Positions 46,683-56,101 of a stretch of 64,000 bases of DNA are shown here, piece by piece. Source of the stretch: Flavobacterium sp. N502540 (GTDB taxonomy: Bacteria; Bacteroidota; Bacteroidia; Flavobacteriales; Flavobacteriaceae); contig NZ_CP110012.1 in the NCBI RefSeq assembly GCF_025947365.1, positions 3,038,001 to 3,102,000 of the forward strand, written 5' to 3'. The translations under genes and the position numbers were made by a program. Within the stretch, counting starts at the first letter, position 1; each line of letters opens with the position of its first letter. Under the pieces are notes generated by a model. The model did not search any database. It was not told the origin of the DNA and saw only the letters and a program-made list of their open reading frames with translations.

Positions 46683-47612
46683 TTATAATTTATAATAGAC
46701 TCTGCCGTTGAGGTACGTGTCTCGGTGGTCCTTTGAGATGAGAATTGCGGCAGTGCGCGAATCCCATTTTTTGACCTCGGGAACATTATGCCTGAAATCT
46801 TTCAAGGATTGGACATTATTGTAGAATCCGTTTATTATGCCATCGAGATATTGGCAGCATAGCTCGGGATAGAGCACAGCCTGCTCTTCGGCAAACCGTA
46901 CGACGACCCAGCCATTCTTGGTAAAAAACGCATTACGGGCGCGGTCGTCAAGATGAATGGGACTTTTGCTGTCAGAATCATAAGGCTCGTCAATCTCTAT
47001 GTCGATCCTTAAATTGATATAGGGGTCGATATAGGCAAAATCGGTAACATAGGGCCTTGATACTGCGCTGTAATAAGGTTTGTAGCCGGTGTCTTCAATG
47101 GAGACGCTTTCCATAATTTTTGAGCCGAAAGACCGGTACAGGAAACTTTTGAAATAATCATGCGCTTTTCCCTTTTTGTAGTCCCTTGCGGGAGAATGCA
47201 GGGCAGCCCTGCTAAGTATGATGCCATTTTCAATGTTTCTTTTATACTCCTGGTAGTTTTGGGCATCAACCTTCAAAATTTCCATCTCGTCATTGTACTG
47301 CTGAAGCAGTTTTGGGTAGGCGGAAGCTGCTTTGTCATACTGACTTAATTCATTGTCGTATTTCTTTTTTTCCGAGCTGGAAAACAGCAAATAAATCAAA
47401 ATTGAGGGAAGGATAAAAAGCATTCCCATGTAGACATGCTTTGCATAAACCATTAAGGATCCAATGCAGATCACAGGCAGCACCATTTTTATCAGTTCAA
47501 ACGTTGAAGGCTTTTGGGGAGCTATCGGTCTTGAGGGTTTCATCGGATGCGGGAAGATCTTGTCGATATTACGTAAAAAATCGTGCGGCAGATACAGCTG
47601 GGGATAGTTCAT
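46683..47612 (-). CDS. Membrane-anchored protein with a DUF559/Vsr-like nuclease domain
   Basis: A 309-residue protein with two adjacent membrane helices (about 41-57 and 62-79), a coiled linker (80-130) and a C-terminal domain. The last part matches the DUF559/very-short-patch-repair endonuclease pattern: VTDFAY (Asp191), DIEIDEP (Glu206, Asp208), DDRARNAFF (Asp223, Arg224) and GWVVVRFAEEQ. A nuclease-like domain tethered to the membrane is unusual and fits cutting of incoming DNA at the cell envelope. It is paired with the downstream PD-(D/E)xK gene. The domain call rests on motif order, not on a search. Confidence 0.72.
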   Translation of the reverse strand: MNYPQLYLPHDFLRNIDKIFPHPMKPSRPIAPQKPSTFELIKMVLPVICIGSLMVYAKHVYMGMLFILPSILIYLLFSSSEKKKYDNELSQYDKAASAYPKLLQQYNDEMEILKVDAQNYQEYKRNIENGIILSRAALHSPARDYKKGKAHDYFKSFLYRSFGSKIMESVSIEDTGYKPYYSAVSRPYVTDFAYIDPYINLRIDIEIDEPYDSDSKSPIHLDDRARNAFFTKNGWVVVRFAEEQAVLYPELCCQYLDGIINGFYNNVQSLKDFRHNVPEVKKWDSRTAAILISKDHRDTYLNGRVYYKL

Positions 47613-47796
47613 TGATCTGATATATAATTTTAACTGTAAGGGTTTTGGGTTTTATAGAAAGTTTTTTCGAAAGTAAGAATTTTATTGGATATCTGCAGCA
47701 GAAATTATATTGCGCATTAAAGTATGTTTCATAAAAAAAGAAGGCTATAAATGCCTGCGGGATTTACTGCATGGAAATGTTTTCTGGCAGTACTGC

Positions 47797-47827
47797 AGCC
47801 CGCCGGCCGCAGGCAGGCGGGCTTTTT
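47797..47827 (+). terminator. GC-rich hairpin with T tail (+ strand)
   Basis: AGCCCGCC (47797-47804) pairs with GGCGGGCT (47816-47823), followed by five T. It would end + strand transcription, although no + strand gene lies close upstream. It may protect the minus-strand operons from antisense reading. Confidence 0.5.
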
Positions 47828-47855
47828 ATCATTTTGGGACGCATCTTTAAAATGC

Positions 47856-47879
47856 AAAAAACCGGCAGGAAGCCGGTTT
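47856..47879 (-). terminator. Terminator of the minus-strand mobile-element operon
   Basis: On the minus strand AAACCGGC pairs with GCCGGTTT across a 5-base loop and continues into T. It touches the TGA of the PcfJ gene (47879-47881), a compact end for the operon. Confidence 0.7.
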
Positions 47880-49196
47880 CATGCAAGTTCAGGTCTTTGA
47901 CTGTTTTTTTTCACCCGCGCCTTTATCTGATTGAGATTCCTGCTTACAAGATCCATAATCCGTTTGTGATGTTCGGAAGAATTGTTTTTCATGCCTCTGC
48001 ACTGGATTATCTCCAAAGTTTTGAGCGAAACTTCAATAGTTTCAACCGAATGCCCGTCCACCTTTGCAGAAAGGATAAGCGAGTTTTTTTTCTTATGGTA
48101 TTCATTGGTAAAAAGGCAATGATGCAGGGTATCGCCCTCGTCCATGAAATCCTGCACATTTTCAATCACTGAAATAGCCAGATTTTTGTCTTTGAAACAC
48201 AATCCAAAAAAAGCTTTTTTCTCCTCCATGTATAATTTCTGGGCCTGCAGGGTCTCAGAACGCATCTGCAGGAGGTGTTCTCTCTTTTGGATTGCTCTTT
48301 TTCGGATGATCAGCCTGTGGTGGGCTTCCCACAGATTTTCGGGGCAGACGTACAGCGGACAGCTCAGGTCTTTTTTGAACCATCTCAGCAGGGCTATGTA
48401 ATCCTCCCAAATAGGATAATCATTGATTAAATAGTTTTTTTTAAGGCAGACTTTCAATGCCTGCCAGTTCTGTTTTATATGCTGTTCTGAAGAGTGCAGA
48501 TAATAGTGGAGCAGAGAAGACTGCGAGGTTTTCAAAAGCGTTTCTGCAATGGGATCCCTCAGCAGGGCTGGAAAAAGGATCTGCGGTGCGATATTGTAGA
48601 ATGCCTCTTTAAATCCGTTTCTTTTAAGAGCGTCTGCCACTTTCATTTTTGGGTAGATTCCGAAAGGCGCAATGCGGAATTTTGGAGAGTTCTGGAAATT
48701 TTTTGGACGCATTTCCAGTTCTGAGTAATATTTCCATGCGTCATAGGCCTGCGAAAACACGTTGCAGCTCAGCGACATGGTTCTCACTTCCCCTTTCGGA
48801 TTTATCCAGTGCTGCATCACTTCCTTGTGCCAGTAGACGGGCAGACGTTTTTTTTTTCATTTTTTTATGCGAGCAGATGATTCGCACGATCTGATAGGAG
48901 CTTTTGGTGTCCAAAACCGCAGAGTACTCAATTTTCCTGAAGTCAGGCTGATTGCGCCCGAACATTTTAAGTGCTCCCCTGCAGGCTTTGCATTTGGTGA
49001 ATTTGTCGCAAGAAGGGTCTTTTGGGTCTGGTTTCCAAGATTGGGCGCAGTCCAGGCAGTGGAACCTGCCTTTTGAGAGCACGCCCCATTTAAGGAATAT
49101 ATTTTTTTCCGCCCATGCCTGCATCTGCGGGGTCAAGGGTGCGAGAGACTGGCTTAGTTCGGCAATCTCTTTTTCGATTATAGTCTTAGGTGTCAT
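47879..49196 (-). pseudogene. PcfJ-like mobile-element gene split by a frameshift in an A10 tract
   Basis: The N-terminal part (start 49196) has the zinc-ribbon seen in PcfJ-like proteins (FHCLDCAQ, KCKACRG). It runs into ten T at 48848-48857 (A10 on the coding strand), after which its frame is nonsense until 48741. Removing one base changes KKKTSARLLAQ to KKKRLPVYWHKEVMQHW and joins exactly to the second frame (to 47879), whose PcfJ core includes FMDEGDTLHHCLFTNEYHKKKNS. The repaired product would have 438 residues, the usual size. The break may be genuine decay, slippage or a sequencing error. PcfJ-like genes accompany conjugative elements, and the PcfK gene overlaps the start by 4 bases. 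Confidence 0.85.
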
Positions 49197-49603
49197 AAGT
49201 CAAAAAGTGTCAGGGCGGTCTGTGCCGTTTTTGGGATTTCCTTAAGTGCTGGGACAGCAAGGCGAGTTTCTTGGGAGGGAATTTTCTCTGCAGCATTTTC
49301 TGCCACAGGGGAAGGAACGGAGAACAAATCGGCCTGCTTGGGCTGATCTGTCACGACTCTGCATTTTATTTCTGGCGGTGTGCCGATAGTATCATCCGTA
49401 TAATATTTTACTGTCATGTCAAAAATCTCGCTGTCGTCAAAAGCGCAGAGGCCTGTTTTTTTGACTTCTGCAATAATGTATGTAAGGCAGCTTTCGAGAT
49501 TTTTTGAGGGTTTCTCCAGCATGGGAGAGAATAGGGCATCCGATAGGGCTTTCTCTTTAAGGAAAACCTCTATTCTTGTTTTGAATTTTTCTGAACCGTT
49601 CAT
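49193..49603 (-). CDS. PcfK-like mobile-element protein
   Basis: A 136-residue protein resembling the PcfK family: FKTRIEVFLKEKALSDALF, then SKNLESCLTYIIAEVKKTG and DDSEIFDMTVKYYTDD, with a variable Pro/Ala-rich tail ending LTLFDL. The ATGA overlap with the PcfJ-like gene indicates translational coupling. The role is unknown, but the PcfJ-PcfK pair marks plasmid or integrative-element DNA in Bacteroidota. Confidence 0.85.
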   Translation of the reverse strand: MNGSEKFKTRIEVFLKEKALSDALFSPMLEKPSKNLESCLTYIIAEVKKTGLCAFDDSEIFDMTVKYYTDDTIGTPPEIKCRVVTDQPKQADLFSVPSPVAENAAEKIPSQETRLAVPALKEIPKTAQTALTLFDL

Positions 49604-49628
49604 AACTCAGGGATTTTAGGCTGATGCG

Positions 49629-49991
49629 TTATCTTTCGAAAGTGTTTGTGTAAATGTCAAAGCAGTATTCCTCAAAGCATAGCCAGCACATAAAGGTATA
49701 GTGGGGCAGGCGGTGGCAGTTTTTTACAACCACTCCTACAGAGTCCTCGATTTCTTTGCGGATGTTTTCCAGATCGTCAAGATGCTCGATATAGAATTTT
49801 CTGCAGTCAGCGTGATAGATGAACTCGCTGATCATTCCGCTCATGCATCCGCCTCTCTGCAGGTCTTCCAGAAAGGATTTCAGTTGTTCTTTTTTCTTCC
49901 CTTGATAGGAATCCAGATCAGAGAGAATGATTTTATTGAATACCCTGATTACAGGGTATTCGGCGTATAAAGATTTTTCAAAGGCTTTCAT
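49629..49991 (-). CDS. DUF7222-like mobile-element protein
   Basis: A 120-residue protein with a Cys/His-rich core (GGCMSGMISEFIYHADCRKFY, then CHRLPHYTFMCWLCFEEYC). I recall this pattern from small proteins next to PcfJ/PcfK and SSB in Bacteroidota conjugative elements (DUF7222 from memory). It could bind zinc. It is 25 bases upstream of the PcfK start, in the same operon. Confidence 0.7.
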   Translation of the reverse strand: MKAFEKSLYAEYPVIRVFNKIILSDLDSYQGKKKEQLKSFLEDLQRGGCMSGMISEFIYHADCRKFYIEHLDDLENIRKEIEDSVGVVVKNCHRLPHYTFMCWLCFEEYCFDIYTNTFER

Positions 49992-50029
49992 AACTCGTTT
50001 TTTTTAGGCTTATACATTTGCAATTGTTC

Positions 50030-50422
50030 TTAAAAAGGAAGATCGTCGGGTTCTTTCCCAGATGGCTGCTCTAGGACAGCGCCAGTGGCATTTGTTGATT
50101 TTTGGGCATCACCGACAAAAGCGATTATCTTGATATTGCTGGTGTGAAAGGTCAGACTTCCATGTGCCTGGGAATCGTTTCCGATATACACGTTGAGCCC
50201 GATGCGCCCGAAAAGCTCGACGGCTGTGCCTTTCTTGAGATACTGCGCCACTCCTGTCGAAAGCCAATAGGAGCATTCGATGTAGGTTACAATTCTTACA
50301 CGCGCGGTGCTGTTTTTGGTTCTGTAGCTGTCGTTGACGGCAATTGAGAAATTGACCACCTGTCTTTCTTTTCCCGCTTTTGCCACTACGGCATCTTTTG
50401 TGAGTCTTCCAATGATTTCCAT
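50030..50422 (-). CDS. ssb: Single-stranded DNA-binding protein, mobile-element type
   Basis: A 130-residue SSB with the OB-fold features MEIIGRLTKDAVV, VNFSIAVNDSYR and YLKKGTAVELFGRIG, and the acidic C-terminal tip DDLPF that recruits partner enzymes. It begins the minus-strand operon SSB, DUF7222-like, PcfK, PcfJ, a typical order in Bacteroidota integrative and conjugative elements. It protects single-stranded DNA during element transfer or replication. Confidence 0.93.
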   Translation of the reverse strand: MEIIGRLTKDAVVAKAGKERQVVNFSIAVNDSYRTKNSTARVRIVTYIECSYWLSTGVAQYLKKGTAVELFGRIGLNVYIGNDSQAHGSLTFHTSNIKIIAFVGDAQKSTNATGAVLEQPSGKEPDDLPF

Positions 50423-51088
50423 GATTCCAAAATTTTAAGGGTTGCTGTTATCCGATTATCTTTCCCTTTCCCAAAATTATTTTCAAAAGAAAAAACGGGA
50501 AAAAAGAAAGCAAGAATCAAGTGGGCCGCTAAAGGATGCGGAGTGCTATAAGTCCCGAAGGGCGGGAGCGAGGCTGAGCCGTTATGCGTATGCAGCATCC
50601 GGGGCACACTATCTTGGCTGCCCTTTTAACCGTTTCGCATGGAAACAGCCTATGTGTGTCCCCTCTGCTGTGACTTTGAAAGGAAAATGAAAATGAACGA
50701 AGAGCTAGAAGGCAAAAGATGGAAGGAAAGTTTATTTCTGCATTGCCTTAAAGAAACGTAAAAGACAAGGAATGTAAGGAATGTAAAGAACAGACAGGGG
50801 CAAATAAGCGTCTGAAGATAGGGGGCAAATTGGGAAGAAGCATCAGCAGGACTAAAGACTGCTTAAAATTCGAAGAATGATTGTATGATCCATGCATTAT
50901 TTTCTATAGGAAAGAACAAGACTCTTTGCAGAACATAAATCGACGGAATTGAATAAAAGGAAAAAGGAGGGACTTGAGCGCGGAACTGTGGATGCAGATC
51001 TTATTTTGTGGGGCATAAAGATAGGATTGACCCAATCTTGTAGAGAAAGTCAATCCTAATTGAAGGAACTGTTTTAAGCAGCAGTTGT
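50423..51088. other. Noncoding stretch with dyad symmetry upstream of ssb
   Basis: 666 bases without a credible gene. Between 50534 and 50600 lies a GC-richer, structured piece: GGATGC (50534) pairs with GCATCC (50595-50600), and CCCGAAGGGCGGG forms a smaller hairpin inside. This may be the operon leader, an origin of transfer or a small RNA; none can be proven. The rest, towards 51088, is purine-rich and unremarkable. Confidence 0.4.
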
Positions 51089-54000
51089 TTAAGGGGCGAG
51101 CCCACCGCTCTCTTCGATATATTTTATCTTTTCCTGTTTTGGTTTGATGGAGACAAATTCAATATAATTATCAGCGGACATGTAAATTTTGGTGTTTTCC
51201 TGTATTTCGGTGTTCTGATAATCGAAAGCCGCGTGGCCCGAATCCAGTGCAATAAGCTTGTCAATGATTCTGGACACCCAGTAATCGATGTTTTCCTCCA
51301 ATATATCTATCTTCAGGTAGAATTCTTCCTGAAAAATGAATGAAGCAGCCTTGAATTTATTGGAATAGGAAACCGCAGAAGGAAATCTCCCGCCAAGCTC
51401 TATGTCCGTTATTTTGACAATGAGCTGAGGGGCGTGGCTCTGATGCGGAAAATCTCCTGATGCGGATGATGACACATTCGCATCCACTTTTTTCTTCATC
51501 ATTTTAGATTTTGAAAAATCATAAAGCAGCGCGGATGAATGTCCTGTTATTTCAAGAAGCCTGTAGAAGGCAAGGAATTCCTTCACGGACTCAAGACCGT
51601 GGTCTTGATGAGATGCCACGAATCTAATAAAATCGGACTTGCTTCCAAAAATTTCCGTAGCAAAGCTTGAAATCTTGAAAACCGTATACAAAGCTGATTC
51701 CAGATCTGTCATCAGCATGCATAAAAATTCTATATTTTTCCCCTGCCAGAAATCTTTAAACGTTTCGTTGGCCTCTTCCCGGGCAATATCCTTAACTTGG
51801 TTATAAGCATGATATATGTTGTTTATATTGTTGTCATATGTAGCGGGTATGGTATAAGAGGCCATATAATTTTTATAGATCTTTGCAGCAATGGAGGCAA
51901 ACTGCGGCTGATCAAAATGCCACAATTCTTCAATGTGTCTGTTTCTCCATATAGCCTCTACCAGGTTCAGGAGCATTTCGGGCTTGAGGGATTTGTTGGT
52001 GAATATTGCTTCATTTATCCAGTCTTTGTATTGCTGCTTATCCTCTGAAAGTTTGTGAAGTTCTTCGGTAAATTTATTGATCAGCCTGAAGATTTCGTTA
52101 TCATATCTGCCCTTCAAGGCACTGTTTTCATATAACAGGACTGAATACTCAATGGTTCTTTTAAGTTTTTCGGGATCTTTGGACGCAAAGTATTTCAGGC
52201 GGTCTAGCAGCTGCGGCGTCTTTCCATCTTTTTCGATCTGTCCAAGCTCAGGCTTCAGGAGCTCATAGCCGATTGCGTGCAACTTTTCAAATTCTGCCTG
52301 TTTGAAGTAATTGGAAAAAATGCGCTGCTGTGCGAGCATTTGGAAATTATTAATATATCTTATGGAATCCTGGGATTCAATATGGTTTTCTTCCCCAAAT
52401 AAAAAGGCGAGAGTTTTGATGAGCAGTTTTTTGTCGCTTCTGTTTATTTTGAGTCCAAGCTTGTTGTTTTTCTTTCTGCCGCCTAGAATCTTCTGGTATA
52501 TTATATATTTTTTCAGTTCTTTTATATTAGCGATCTCTTCCGTAAAAAGAGTGTCAGAAATCTGGGCATTAATTTGCTCAGGGGTGAGGTTTTCTGCGGC
52601 CGGCTCATTTTTGATCAGTCTGTAGACACCTTCTTGTGATTTGTCAATTTCCAAATAGTCACCCATATTGTCATTGAGCTGCTTTAAGACACTAGGGAAT
52701 TTGAGTTTCATAAAAGTGAAGTTTATGAAGTCCTTGAGATTGAGGTATGCGAAGTCTTCCTTGTAAAGGGAAAGGTCATACCTGATCTGATTTACAGCTC
52801 TTTTGGCATCCCTGAAGTTTTTCACATAATGTTCGAACAGGATAAGTGGGCTCGAAAGGGCCTCATCAAGAAGCTGCGTAAAATTATCTGGTGAAGGACT
52901 CAGTGGATTGGCTTTGAGAAGCTCTTCAATAAAATAATTTTTTAAGACTGTATTATCAATTTCAGGCAGGTATACCTCAAGCTGAAAAAATTTGTCTACA
53001 AACCTTGTGTCCAAGATGTTTCCCTTTTCTCTTAGCCTTTTGACTACGTATTCCTTGTCCATTGCAACGATGAAAAAAGTGTTTCTAAAGTTTGCGGTAT
53101 TTCGAATGAGTTTGAGAGTTTGCAGGATTTCAGTCGGGCTCAGGCGGTCGAGATCATCCACGAAGATTATTATTTTTTTGTCGATTCTGCCGAGAGTTTC
53201 ATCTATATCGCTGTAAAGAGTACTAGCTGATAGCTTAGAGAAATTGGCAACCTGGTTTTCCAGAAAACTGGTTATGCTTTTATTCTGATACAGGTCCGTG
53301 AGTTTTTGTGAATAGTCAAGAAGCTGGCTGGAAAGCCTTCCGCTGTAGGGTGCAATCTCATTACTCAGTGTAGTAAAGAATTCATTGATGATGTCGTTTT
53401 CATTGTGATTTAGATACGGCAGGAACTGAATCGAGATTATTTCTCCGCCTTTATGGGGATCGCTTGACTCAATGCTGCTTTTTATCATCTGCATGACGCT
53501 GGATTTTCCGTTTCCCCAAGGACCGACAAGGCCTATGGTTATTGATTTTGGATGCTGTTCATTAAGCAGTATCTCGGTAAGCCTGCCAACAGTTGAAGCA
53601 TGGTCGAGCCTGTCCTCTTCTTGTTTTGAAAGAGGATCATCTCCTACAAGGAAATTCACAGAAGACTGCTTTTTTTTGGTAGCCAGCAAGGCGTTTAATA
53701 TGCAGGAAAGATAAAAGGCAGTAATCAGCGCAATGGGCAGGTCCAAATATTTTACATCGTAAAATCCATTCTCAAAAAAAACATGAAGGTTCCAGTCAAG
53801 CCCGCTGTAATCTAGGCGGTAGCACCAAAGCACAATATAAGAGATGGCGATAAAAAAATGTTCTGTCTTGGATGGAAGATACTTCGGCTTTATAAGACTA
53901 GAATAAAGAATAGTGCACAGGGAGGTGAAAGCTAGGAATACCAGCAGTTTCAAATTCCACTCGTTGTATTTGGGATCGCTCATCAAAAATTTCGTGATCG

Positions 54001-54094
54001 CTGCATTGAGAGGTTTTTGGAAATAGACGAAGCAGAAAATGACAAATACTGCCAAGGTAAATGTCTTAAAGAATTGGTGTAATTTTTTCGGCAT
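51089..54094 (-). CDS. Membrane-anchored KAP-family P-loop NTPase
   Basis: A 1001-residue protein. Four hydrophobic segments (about 11-27, 48-66, 78-93, 118-136) are inserted before the NTPase domain. Walker A is GPWGNGKSS (Lys197). Walker B is IIIFVDDLDRLSP (about 320), followed by the KAP hallmark TFFIVAMDKEYV. The KAP family is named after Kidins220, ARMS and PifA; bacterial members act at the membrane, and PifA excludes phage T7. The remaining ~600 residues are helical with no known domain. A phage-exclusion role fits the flanking defence genes, but it is inferred. The gene is on its own, with long gaps on both sides. Confidence 0.88.
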   Translation of the reverse strand: MPKKLHQFFKTFTLAVFVIFCFVYFQKPLNAAITKFLMSDPKYNEWNLKLLVFLAFTSLCTILYSSLIKPKYLPSKTEHFFIAISYIVLWCYRLDYSGLDWNLHVFFENGFYDVKYLDLPIALITAFYLSCILNALLATKKKQSSVNFLVGDDPLSKQEEDRLDHASTVGRLTEILLNEQHPKSITIGLVGPWGNGKSSVMQMIKSSIESSDPHKGGEIISIQFLPYLNHNENDIINEFFTTLSNEIAPYSGRLSSQLLDYSQKLTDLYQNKSITSFLENQVANFSKLSASTLYSDIDETLGRIDKKIIIFVDDLDRLSPTEILQTLKLIRNTANFRNTFFIVAMDKEYVVKRLREKGNILDTRFVDKFFQLEVYLPEIDNTVLKNYFIEELLKANPLSPSPDNFTQLLDEALSSPLILFEHYVKNFRDAKRAVNQIRYDLSLYKEDFAYLNLKDFINFTFMKLKFPSVLKQLNDNMGDYLEIDKSQEGVYRLIKNEPAAENLTPEQINAQISDTLFTEEIANIKELKKYIIYQKILGGRKKNNKLGLKINRSDKKLLIKTLAFLFGEENHIESQDSIRYINNFQMLAQQRIFSNYFKQAEFEKLHAIGYELLKPELGQIEKDGKTPQLLDRLKYFASKDPEKLKRTIEYSVLLYENSALKGRYDNEIFRLINKFTEELHKLSEDKQQYKDWINEAIFTNKSLKPEMLLNLVEAIWRNRHIEELWHFDQPQFASIAAKIYKNYMASYTIPATYDNNINNIYHAYNQVKDIAREEANETFKDFWQGKNIEFLCMLMTDLESALYTVFKISSFATEIFGSKSDFIRFVASHQDHGLESVKEFLAFYRLLEITGHSSALLYDFSKSKMMKKKVDANVSSSASGDFPHQSHAPQLIVKITDIELGGRFPSAVSYSNKFKAASFIFQEEFYLKIDILEENIDYWVSRIIDKLIALDSGHAAFDYQNTEIQENTKIYMSADNYIEFVSIKPKQEKIKYIEESGGLAP

Positions 54095-55216
54095 AGAGGG
54101 TCGTGGTTTATGGCAGGCATTGCTGTGTAAATATACAATTACTTTTTCAGAAGCAATTTTTTTCAGCTTTAATGCGAAAGCCTGCCTATCAGAAGCCTAT
54201 TTTAGGGCGTAGCGTGCCGGTTTCATGTTGCTGTAGGTAAGATCGTCGTAGGCTAATGATGAAATCCTCGCGGAGCTGGGTATATACAGTTAAATGTTAG
54301 ACGGCAGGGAAATCATCAGAAGGAGCTTCCGCAATTCTATGTTCAAAGGAGGTTTCAACGGCATATCCTTCAGCGGGATCATATCCGTCTTTTTGCTGAC
54401 TTGCATTCTTTTTTAAAATAAGAAGATAAAGGTCTCTTAGGCTCACTATGTCTCACAGCGCTATATATGGCAGTCGTTGTTGATGCCAAATAGCGACTCT
54501 TCACAAAAATAATTATTTGTGTCAAGTATCTTTGTACAATCAATTCATTCTATTTTTTTTGTAATTTATTGTTCTGTCAATGGGGTTTTGTTTCTTTGTA
54601 ATTAATAGGCCGGAAGCTTATTTTTAAATTAAAAGATAGTTGATTTTTGATGACAAATGGGCGAGGGAGAATCACTGAGGAGGCATTCGGATTCTGAATT
54701 ACTAATCTCAGTAAAATAGGTTTTAATCTGCAGGCAGCTGTGTTCGACTGCTTCATTGATTATGATAGGATTTTCGGGATTATTGATACCACGGCTAAAG
54801 CCGTAGCTGTAGAAATCATAGGAGAGCTTCGGGCTGAGAAGCTTTTACATGGAAATCTTTGCTGAGGCTATCTGCCATTCAAGAAGGTTTATGACATCGT
54901 TGAAGCAGGTGAAGGTATATTCGGTATATTTCCACTGATCAAATGTTTATATTTTTATGGTAATGAAAAGCAATCTGTTAAATGTCTTGCGTATCAAAAA
55001 AAAATAATATTATTAAAAAAGTCAAAGCAAAAAAATGCTGAGGCCGCTTTGTTGTCTTAACTCAATTGTTTTTTTGTAGGAAAAAAGTGTTAACATTAAT
55101 GCTTTTGTCATTTTTAAAAACCTTAAGGGATTGAGCATAACTTATTAATAACTTTTCCTCATTGGGTAACATCCTCCATTTGAAATTTATTATATTGCAC
55201 TACTTAATAAAATCAA
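54095..55216. other. Long intergenic stretch between the KAP and DUF4007 genes
   Basis: 1122 bases, divergent flanking genes. Apart from the frame fragment at 54698-54865, no credible gene, RNA or terminator is seen. The composition changes from mixed to AT-rich towards the DUF4007 gene, suggesting a junction between separately acquired blocks. Confidence 0.45.
54698..54865 (+). pseudogene. Frame fragment, possible gene remnant
   Basis: A 55-codon open frame without a start codon reads as plausible protein (AAVFDCFIDYDRIFGIID, AKAVAVEIIGELRAEKL). It is probably a decayed mobile-element gene. No family is recognised. Confidence 0.25.
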
Positions 55217-56101
55217 ATGCATATTTTAAAATTTTCGGGGCACGATACCTTTTACTGCAGGCAGCAATGGTTATTGAAAGGAGTTGAACTTATTGGTAAT
55301 GAGTGTGTTGGTGGGTTTGGTGATCTTGAGGAAGCGATTCTGAATCTTGGTGTCGGAAAAAATATGGTTCAGGCAATACAATATTGGCTGAGAGCTTTTG
55401 CTCTTGTAGACGATGAAAAAAGATTGTCAACAATAGCCAATTTAATTTTTTCCGAACAAAATGGTTATGACAGATACTTGGAAGACGAGGGGACATTGTG
55501 GCTTCTGCAATATCTGATATGTAAAACTAGGACAGCGAGCATTTTTAATTTAATTTTCTCGGATTATGCCAAAGAGCGAATCAGCAATGAATTCGATGAA
55601 AAACAGATATTGAATTTTATCAAGATAAAAATTGCAGAAACAACGAATAGAGAAACAAGTGATAATACTTTGAGCTCTGATTTTAAGGTTTTTATACAGA
55701 GCTATTTCTCAGGAGTTAGAGTTGCAAAGACTTTGGAAGACGATTTCAATTCTCCTTTGATTGAATTAAATCTTATTTCGTCGATCAATAGGGAAAATGG
55801 TGTCGTGACTTATAAATTGAACAAAGAAAACCGCATTGATTTTCCTTTAGAAATTTTCGGCTTTTGCCTGTTGGAGCAATATGGTAATAAAGGATCCGTT
55901 CAGTTTAAGGAGATCAGAGAAACTTTAGGCTCTTATTTTGTCTTGACCAATGAGGGGCTTGAAATCATACTTGAAAAATTATGTTCGAAATATATTGAAT
56001 TTGTTTTTAATGATGATGCGGGTATCAGACAGATACAATTGAAGGGAGATGACGATAATTTTAAAATGGAATTACTAGAAAACTACTACCATGGGGTTTA
56101 A
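55217..56101 (+). CDS. sspB: DUF4007 protein, SspB-like component of DNA phosphorothioation
   Basis: A 294-residue protein with the DUF4007 pattern: FSGHDTFYCRQQWLLKG, then LGVGKNMVQAIQYWLRA and YLEDEGTLWLLQYLI. As I recall, SspB of the single-strand phosphorothioation system (SspABCD) is of this family and nicks DNA so that sulfur can be placed in the backbone. It opens a tight operon with an ATPase and a PAPS-reductase-like protein, the expected SspB-C-D set. Its end overlaps the ATPase start by 11 bases. Confidence 0.82.
   Translation: MHILKFSGHDTFYCRQQWLLKGVELIGNECVGGFGDLEEAILNLGVGKNMVQAIQYWLRAFALVDDEKRLSTIANLIFSEQNGYDRYLEDEGTLWLLQYLICKTRTASIFNLIFSDYAKERISNEFDEKQILNFIKIKIAETTNRETSDNTLSSDFKVFIQSYFSGVRVAKTLEDDFNSPLIELNLISSINRENGVVTYKLNKENRIDFPLEIFGFCLLEQYGNKGSVQFKEIRETLGSYFVLTNEGLEIILEKLCSKYIEFVFNDDAGIRQIQLKGDDDNFKMELLENYYHGV

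Noticed and set aside
48867..49619. Several + strand frames opposite PcfJ and PcfK genes
   Set aside because: Shadows of real minus-strand genes, with unusual composition and no motifs.
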